From assembly GCF_024763615.1 (NCBI RefSeq), contig NC_077223.1, forward strand, positions 86,552,627 to 86,616,626: a stretch of DNA of 64,000 nt, in the 5' to 3' direction. This document shows positions 57,429-64,000 of this stretch, one piece after another. This DNA comes from Phlebotomus papatasi. Lineage: Eukaryota > Arthropoda > Insecta > Diptera > Psychodidae. The notes beneath the pieces were generated by a model. That model was not told where the DNA came from and ran no database searches. It worked only from the letters and a program-made list of their open reading frames with translations. Numbering within the stretch: the stretch's first letter is position 1; every line of letters begins with the position of its first letter. The position numbers and the translations under genes were made by a program.

Positions 57429-57643
57429 GGGGAAAGTATTCTCCCTTCGAACGTTCATGCCTTCGAATAACGAGAATTTTCTCTTAGTTTTCCTAAGACA
57501 CTTACACATTTCTATTAAATATTAGTTGGCTTATCATCAATTGTTGATAATTTCGTGATAATTTAGTGTAAATCTCTTACAAAAAATAAAAGAAATTCAC
57601 ATTATTCCAAGGCATAAACGTTCGAAAGGAGAGCACTTTCCCC
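57429..57643. mobile_element. MITE, GGGAAAGT family, copy 2
   Basis: GGGGAAAGTATTCTCCCTTC...GAAAGGAGAGCACTTTCCCC, 215 bp. Shares CGAACGTTCATGCCTTCGAA with copy 1 and lacks its middle insertion. Confidence 0.75.
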
Positions 57644-57728
57644 TACATTTTTCAAAATATCACAAAAGCCGCTGATATCTGTAAATTTGATTGCTCATTT
57701 TCGGCTCAAAGGATGCTTTAAATACATA

Positions 57729-57972
57729 CACTGAGTAAAAAGGGGGCGCCATTAGCTTTTTTTCCTCATAAATTTAACACTTTTTAGGTGTAAAAATATA
57801 TCAACATTTTTTAATGTTAATTTTACACCTTTTTAAGGGTAAAATTAACATGAAAAAGGGTAACTTTAACCCATAATATACCTAAAATGCATAACATTTA
57901 CACCTATTTCGGATCAATAATGCAAGGTAAAATTAACATTTCCGGAATGCTATTTTAACTTTTAACTCAGTG
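57729..57972 (-). mobile_element. MITE, CACTGAG family, copy 4
   Basis: CACTGAGTAAAAAGGGGGCG...TTTTAACTCAGTG, 244 bp, TA at 57727-57728 and 57973-57974. Inverted relative to 9523 and 52740. Confidence 0.8.
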
Positions 57973-57974
57973 TA

Positions 57975-59054
57975 CACTCTGAATGTCAAGCCGATAGAAG
58001 ATGGTCGCCTAACTTGGTGAAAACAGTAAGTGTGATTATGAAAAAATCACACCTAATTCGTTATCATTTATAATAATTAATTTGTTATAATTCATTAACG
58101 GTTCAGAACCGATTTTAACCGGTTCAGTCTTGTTAAAAATTCCAAGACCTTTCCAACGACTCCAAACGTGACCCCTTCGTTTGAGAAATATGCTGCCTAG
58201 AGTCATTTAGATTTTTGAACTTGAAAAAACCACTAATTAGGAATGTTTCTACGGTATTTTCGTATTTTTACGAAATCTCCGCCTAGGTAATATCTAAAAC
58301 ATATCCAAATGAAAAGTAATCGCATGACACGTTTTCGAGCAATCCCAAAAATATGGTTAATAGTTTTTGAGCCGAATTGTGGGAGGGTCTTCCGAAAGTA
58401 CCAATTAGCTATCTCAAACCGTTTGCCGTCTAGAGCTCTCGCCAATCGGACGAACGGACAAACAGCGTTATGTCATGTCTCTGACATCGTCAGAAACCCA
58501 AAGATATGCTGGAAAAAGTGGTCCCCGGGGACTGACAAAATCGAGGGATTACATAACACGCTCAGAGCAAAAATCGGCTATTTTATTAAGGAAACACATG
58601 TATGATATACATATATCATATCGTACATGCTCTCAGTGGAGTCCAGGTGGTACAACATTTGGCCAAAATTCTTACTACTTGGATGGATAGGGGGTCATGA
58701 AGAACCTTTGAATTAGGACACCTTCGAAAAAAGGCATTTTCTCTCATTTTCAAATGGAATTAATTAAGAAACCAATTATAAAGACAATATAGGAAAAAAA
58801 ACCCTAGTTCAAATGTGGAGCTCAGAGGCAAAATTGCACATATCCTATGGCTAAAGCATAGCACATGTGTCATTTTGCCTCTGAGCTCCACAAATATGCC
58901 CCACTTCGCTTTCAGTATTATTTAGCCAAAGAATTTGAAACATTATTGGTGGTTTTTGTAGTGAGAAACATTGAATTTTTGTATTTCAGGATTGTCACAT
59001 TTTGCCCCAAATACCACTAAAATATTTTTTAAAAGAGATTTGTGTTTTCTTATA
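57975..59054. other. Non-coding stretch with a repeat-like middle
   Basis: About 58080-58640 is less AT-rich (AACCGGTTCAG, GACGAACGGACAAACAGCG, GTCCCCGGGGACTGACAAAA) and gives spurious ORFs of up to 98 codons. It looks like an old dispersed repeat. A palindrome is at 58816-58892. No gene. Confidence 0.4.
58816..58892. repeat. Palindrome TGGAGCTCAGAGGCAAAAT
   Basis: TGTGGAGCTCAGAGGCAAAA is mirrored by TTTTGCCTCTGAGCTCCACA around a short CCTATGGCTAAAGCATAG centre. Confidence 0.8.
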
Positions 59055-59481
59055 GGGTAAGTGTTCCAAATTTCGGCATAGTTACATGCAAGCGCCAAAA
59101 TCTCAAGTTTGAAATGCAATATGTTTAATAGAAATTGATTTTTTTCATTCCTTCTACTTAAGGAGTGTTGCTTAGAACCTTGTAGACAGTTTATCGCCTT
59201 TATTTACTCTAAAATCATTATTAATACATTTTAAAATGAATAAAAATGTAGACATAGCTTTGGTGCCCTATTTCGACCACCTTCATTCTCATAGTTTCTT
59301 GCCCTTCGGGAATTCTTCCAATATCTTTTTCACGTCATCTTGTTTGTCGAAGCTACATTTTTTGTTATTCTTTTGCATTGTATAATCTCTAGAGTATGTA
59401 AAAATTAAAAATTCATGGAAATTCGAGGAACAAAAAATGTGGCCGAAATTACAAGCTGGCCGGAATTTGGCACACTTACCT
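59055..59481 (-). mobile_element. MITE, GGGTAAGTGTKCC family, copy 3
   Basis: GGGTAAGTGTTCCAAATTTC...GGAATTTGGCACACTTACC, 427 bp, TA flanks. Reverse orientation to 34781 and 36036 (GGCCGAAATTACAAGCTGGC at its right side). Confidence 0.8.
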
Positions 59482-59483
59482 TA

Positions 59484-60981
59484 GACTTATTTAAATAAAT
59501 TTACACTACTTGAATCGTAGAAAAAAAAAATAGAATGACATTTATTACTGAGATCATTTAGCTGACTTTTAAATATTTCTTGGGTCATTGGCTTAATGCT
59601 GCTTACATTAGCGAATTCGCAAATTTGCTTAACAAATACTCCAAATGAAAGACTTCTCAGAAAAACACCACTTACGCTATAACGGGTTGTAATTTCTGAA
59701 CTACGTTAAAGGTTAGCTGAAACATATTAATCCTATTTAATTTTGCTAAAGAATAAATTCTTCTGATACCTTAATGCCAAATATAATAACCTCTTAACTT
59801 CTCAAGAAGTAATATAATCCAATAGACTGATATTGTTTTTACAATGTATAATATTCAGACTTGTGACCACGCTAAGCAATAATACTACATCTGCTCATCA
59901 TTCTCCATAAACGAATATTTTTCCTATCAAAAGCATTTGTTATTGTGCGAAAATAAAAGATAACGACTGATTAGGTTCATCAGCTGCGATTACGATTGCG
60001 TGCTGCGAATGAGACAATGCGAGGTAGAAAGCACGAGCCACGTGCTCTTCACATTCGCGGACTAACCTTGAAAATCCCAAATTATACTTTTCTTCTACTT
60101 TTCACCACATCGTCGTCTACGTAATTTCCTCTCATATGATCGCCAGTCGTAAAAAAAAAGTGAAAATACGACTTTTTTTTTTAAACATAAAATACATTTC
60201 ATTTTCTCTGTTCTTTCGAAATCATTTTTATTTCTCTTGATAATTTCTAGGTTTATTTAGCAGTGCATCTGCTTTTTAGAAAATGACATTGAATTACTAC
60301 ATAATCTCTCGTCTCATTCCCCAAAAGCCTTACTCCCGATCTTCTTATCCCTCAATTTCACTGTTGCGTCAAGTGCCAAAAAAAAAGAGGGATGTCATTT
60401 ATAGAAAACGTGACCCAATTGTCGATGAAAGAGACACAACGTATGAGATTGTGCCTCACGTCTCTCAGGAGAAGCCTTTTTTTTCAGCAACAAAATTCAT
60501 TGCGGCTTTTAATGGGTGAAAATTGTGGGAATTCCAAGATAAATAAGAACAAAATATTTCCTCGCTTTTGTCGCGATTTATCTGTCAATTGTGGGCCTAA
60601 TGAGGGAACCCAGAGGAGAAAAAGACGCAAAGAGGGAAATTAGTGAGTCTTTTCGGCTAAAAATAGTCCACAATTTATTCTTTTCTCGACAGACGATAGT
60701 GAGCAAAGTCCCGATAAACGACTTTATGTCTGAATTCTTTGTGATTTTTATTTAAACATCTTTAAATAATTGAGATTTTTAATGAAATTCAACGGAATTC
60801 TATTGGAATTTTATAAGTTTAGATAGGAAGGTTGTGCAGCTTCGTACGGAAAATGATCCTCAAGTTTCAAGATTAAGATTTGTAATTAATTAGTCGAATC
60901 AATTGCACCACTCACTGTGTCAAAAAGATCTCTTACTTCACCTCACAAAATCCCTGGAAATCCTCAAATTTTGCTCTAGAA
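59484..60981. other. Non-repetitive stretch, possible regulatory region
   Basis: About 59980-60660 is less AT-rich than its surroundings and has an E-box CACGTG (about 60039). On the minus strand there is a TATAAATG (near 60400) and an exon-like end ...GGATTTTCAAG|GTTAGT (near 60075). No ATG-led frame passes through that end. It could be the upstream end of the Ttd14-like gene, but nothing ties it there. Confidence 0.25.
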
Positions 60982-61110
60982 CAGAGGTGTACAAGAACCG
61001 TTTGAAACCGAACAAACGTCAAATGAAACTTGTACGGCAATGATCAAAACGCTACCTGAACAAAATTATTTTGACGTTTATTCGTTTTCAACGGTTTTTG
61101 CACACCTCTG
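60982..61110. mobile_element. hAT-type MITE, copy 2
   Basis: CAGAGGTGTACAAGAACCGT...CGGTTTTTGCACACCTCTG, 129 bp, flanked by CTCTAGAA and CTCTAGAG (8 bp, one mismatch). Same family as 25586-25713. Confidence 0.85.
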
Positions 61111-62784
61111 CTCTAGAGAAAAATTAAAATTTAGTGGCGATTTTTACGAAGCTGCTCCGGTTTGCTCAGCTACGTACAAAATTTGTCCACCTATGTACGC
61201 CTCATTTTCACCGGAAACATTAAACCGGAATCAAAAATTTGCACATCAGTGTTTTTAGATGGAACTTCCATGTACTTGCTTTAATCGTTTATAGAACGTA
61301 TAATGCGTTATCAAATCAATTTTATGATATTTTTCTAACATATTTTTGTGATACTTAGGGAAACCATATTTCGCAGCATTCTGACAGTCAATTACGTGTG
61401 ATTCTCTCAATTACACCTATTGCAATCCTGGATTTTCTTTAAACCTGCAATTTGTTTTACAGTACATGTTTTGAACATCACTGATTCTCAAAACCAGTAA
61501 CAAATTTAAAGTGAAATGTGGAATATTCCACTTGAAAACAAGACAAATTGGACGAGAAATGCTCAAAATTCACCGCATTGGCAATGAAAGAATCACACCT
61601 ACTATGAGCAGTTTTAGGCTTAATGTTTGATTTGACAGAAGCAAAACAAAAACATCTGTTGAAATCTCAATTCGTGAAAAATGTCTAATATCCCAATTTT
61701 CTTGTGAACTTATTCAATGGAATCTCTGGATGGATTAAATATTCCAAAGCGACCTGCACGGTGTGACCCAAAACAATGAGGAATTCCCAATGTCCCGATA
61801 ACTTTAACTGATGTTTTTACGAAACTGAGAAATTAAATTTTCCCGAGCTGTCAAGGTGGTAATCTTTGTGAATTTTTCTTCACGCAAAAAAACCACCCTC
61901 TTCCAGTAAAAGATTTTCACGGTAAGTATTATACCTGATAAACCCTCTATATAGAGGGTGTTTTTTCGAAAAGACACTGGAAATGTGAAAGAAATCATAA
62001 AGTTGCAATTTTAGGCACATTTTTTATTTTCGCTGTTTGCACCTAGGAAAAAAGGCCTAGGCTTCCAACTTTGTCAGGAAATGTCAAAATAAGTCGTACG
62101 TTTCCCCAAACGTACGACTTATTTCGGAACGGAGGGACTATTACTAAAGTTCAATTCCAATTATAAAATGTAAATTACAAGGTACATATGTATGGCCTCA
62201 TAATGTAAAATATTATGTTTAAAGAAGATTCTGTTCAAAAACGTACAGTCTACGGGGACGCAGGTCGGCCACAAGCTTACTTTGTGTGAATGAAAGAAAA
62301 ACAATAAAAGTAATGCTGTTGAATTTAAGGTGAATTTAGAGATAAAATTTCATATCTATAACATTGAATTTGCAATATAAAGACAACATTAAAACCTCAT
62401 GACCTAAATGTTAGATATGATGGTAAGTGCAGAGGGCCATTATAACATGACTCCTTACATGATATCTTAATATCAAATCAATAAGCGCATGACGATTTTA
62501 TGTGACTGATAACATCGCTTTTCATGCATGATGGCCTAAATAATCAATTTTAATACATTTTTGAAATGTCATAAACATTTTCGATCAGTAAAAAAAATTC
62601 TCAGTTCTTAATTTTCCCTTTATTGCAAGTATTTTACTATTTTAATCAATGCAAATGAAGATTTCTATTTATCTACTTGCTAAACTTATTTGTTGCCATA
62701 CTTTTTATCTATCACCTCACGAGATGAATCACGTGACCGTCAAGCTAATAATGACAATTTTGAAATGGAACGTGAAGGAGTAAT
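61111..62784. other. Non-coding stretch
   Basis: AT-rich. A perfect hairpin is at 62089-62125 and a small palindrome ACCCTCTATATAGAGGGT near 61942. No gene. Confidence 0.4.
62089..62125. repeat. Perfect 17-bp hairpin with CCCC loop
   Basis: AAATAAGTCGTACGTTT, loop CCCC, then AAACGTACGACTTATTT. No U-run follows that would suggest a terminator. Possibly the core of a tiny fold-back element. Confidence 0.85.
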
Positions 62785-62892
62785 GGCGTCTACACACTAG
62801 AGCAGTTTATGTCCATATTGAAGCAAATTGCCTATGCTTGTGTAGGAAAAACACTTCAATATGGACATAAATTTATCTAGTCTGTAGAGCCC
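62785..62892. mobile_element. MITE, GGCGTCTACACACTAG family, copy 4
   Basis: GGCGTCTACACACTAGAGC...CTAGTCTGTAGAGCCC, 108 bp, with ATGTCCATATTGAAG mirrored by CTTCAATATGGACAT. Confidence 0.75.
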
Positions 62893-62995
62893 ATAAGGAG
62901 TAGCTCATTTAAAAGGTGATGTAAAAGTAATGATGACTTAATCGATTTTTTTTTTGAAATCGTTGATATCGTCAATCCTCATAAATTGTACTATA

Positions 62996-63260
62996 ATAAT
63001 AATAATAATGCTGGCACAACATTCCATGAAGGAATTAGGTCTTCCCAAAAGGGGATTTTTTAGAAATGCATTATTATTTTTACTTGTACGGTATGAGGTT
63101 GTCAGTCCCATGCACATGGAATCAAGTTGCAGTGAAGGTCACTGGATGCAATCCGAACACCTTTAACGCCAGAAAAATTCCTGGTGACCTAAAGGGGATT
63201 CGAACCCGGGACACTTGCATCATAGAACGAGTGCTCTACCACTTGACCCATTGAGTGCCC
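62996..63260 (-). mobile_element. tRNA-derived SINE with TAA-type tail
   Basis: On the minus strand the element starts GGGCACTCAATGGGTCAAGT. It has a Pol III A box (GGTCAAGTGGTAGAGC) and B box (GGGTTCGAATCCC), a 180-bp body and an (ATT)n tail. Imperfect 13-bp target-site duplications AAATTGTACTATA (62983-62995) and AAATTGTAATATA (63261-63273) bracket it. The tRNA-like head no longer forms a proper acceptor stem. SINEs are moved by LINE proteins; the I-like LINE in this window also has a TAA-rich 3' end. Confidence 0.78.
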
Positions 63261-63273
63261 AAATTGTAATATA

Positions 63274-63399
63274 GACCTCATGAATTTAGAAGCTCAGCTT
63301 GTTCCCCCAAATTTTGACCTGATCCTTGAGTGTATTGATACCACTATCCTCATTTATGGGCTGATCCATGTATCTATTTTACACCTATTTTATTTTACT
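63274..63399. other. Short stretch between SINE and fold-back
   Basis: TTTTGACCTGATCCTTGAGT and ATGGGCTGATCC echo words of the 18605-19294 repeats. No gene. Confidence 0.35.
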
Positions 63400-63818
63400 A
63401 CAGTCAGTCAGTTCATGACACATTACAATCGCAGAATAGCATTTTATTGCAACGCACTCACAAATTTTAGCTGTTTAAGTTTTTATGCAGATATTGCAAT
63501 CTACATGTAATCTATTGATAACGAAACTATTTGTAAAATTATATCCTACTTCACTTGTAATGATTATAAGACTTAAGTCAATTTCTGCCACTTATTCTCG
63601 TCAATAATAATAGTTATATTGTGGCGTAACTTCACAATAGTTATATTTTCAATAGTTTAATCGCGTATTTATTTGGAAATATTTACATAAAAACCCTCTC
63701 AAATGATATTTCATGAATGTCAGTAAATGATAAGCAGTGTTCATAGTGTATCAAGTACTGAATTGACTATGTACGAGTTTAGTCGTCACTGGACTTTAGT
63801 CGTAGGTGTGACCAGTAG
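63400..63818. mobile_element. Diverged fold-back relative of 13920-14420
   Basis: The left arm holds GTCAGTTCATGACACATTAC and the right arm GTACTGAATTGACTATGTACG, then GTCGTCACTGGACTTTAGTC and GTAGGTGTGACCAG, matching the ends of the 14-kb element. Arms are weakly complementary now. Confidence 0.55.
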
Positions 63819-64000
63819 GGGAATTCTGTAATTTTCGTGGCATTGTCATGCGTGAGTTCGAAACCTGACAATGCCATTCGAGCTTTTTTGTCATATCATA
63901 TGAGTTCGAAAAGGCAATTCATTGAATTTTTAATGAAATCCCTTTACTTGATGATTTTATGAAAATACAGTACGTTTTGATTGATTTGTTTAACAAAATT
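63819..64000. other. Right edge, nothing recognised
   Basis: AT-rich non-coding sequence. Confidence 0.35.

Noticed and set aside
58233..58690. ORFs of 70-98 codons as a gene
   Set aside because: Opposed overlapping frames without homology, in a stretch that looks like an old dispersed repeat.
60045..60170. First coding exon of the Ttd14-like gene (donor GTTAGT near 60075)
   Set aside because: No ATG-led frame reaches the donor and the expected KIVLTG-like peptide is absent.
60283..60643. ORFs of 78 and 83 codons as a gene
   Set aside because: No recognised domain and no splice partners; kept only as a possible regulatory stretch.
61859..61930. Plus-strand mini-exon ending at GTAAGT
   Set aside because: No open frame, partner exon or homology; a GTAAGT alone is common in AT-rich DNA.

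Overview
The window is strongly AT-rich animal DNA with intron-split genes, many small palindromic DNA transposons and one LINE. The protein matches, the Drosophila-type Inr+DPE promoter of the LINE and the high load of TA-flanked MITEs point to an insect, most likely a dipteran (perhaps a nematoceran such as a sand fly or mosquito relative). That species-level guess is inference. Family names are from memory of the families; no search was run.

Two host genes are visible, both on the minus strand. (1) The N-terminal coding exons of a domino/EP400-like SWR1-family chromatin remodeller lie at 10402-10567 and 10710-11394. A candidate non-coding first exon lies about 9.5 kb upstream at 20887-21062, and the ATPase exons would be beyond the left edge. 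(2) Eight exons of a Ttd14-like gene (TRPL translocation defect 14: P-loop GTP-binding region plus CYTH-like C-terminal region) are scattered over 29874-53634. They join with consistent phases into about 412 codons including the stop; the exon carrying the initiator Met was not found.

The rest is largely mobile or repetitive DNA. At the left is a full-length I-like LINE (483-6291) with a 13-bp target-site duplication, Inr+DPE promoter and two intact ORFs. At the right is a tRNA-headed SINE (62996-63260) with a 13-bp duplication (one mismatch) and a TAA-type tail. Between them are MITE families with TA target sites (termini CACTGAG, CAGTAGA, GGGTAAG, GGGTAAA), TTAA target sites (CCCTTTAAGGAC) and 8-bp target sites (CAGAGGTG). 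There are also two internally deleted pogo-like transposons, several fold-back elements, and tandem arrays with units of 15, 30, about 118 and about 150 bp.

Layout: 1-6.3 kb LINE; 7.1-9.8 kb DNA elements; 10.4-11.4 kb domino-like exons; 11.4-19.6 kb intron packed with fold-back elements; about 21 kb candidate promoter; 21.2-29.9 kb intergenic MITEs and satellites; 29.9-53.6 kb Ttd14-like exons with repeat-filled introns, an odd tRNA gene and a pogo-like fragment; 54.9-64 kb a pogo-like element, MITEs and the SINE.
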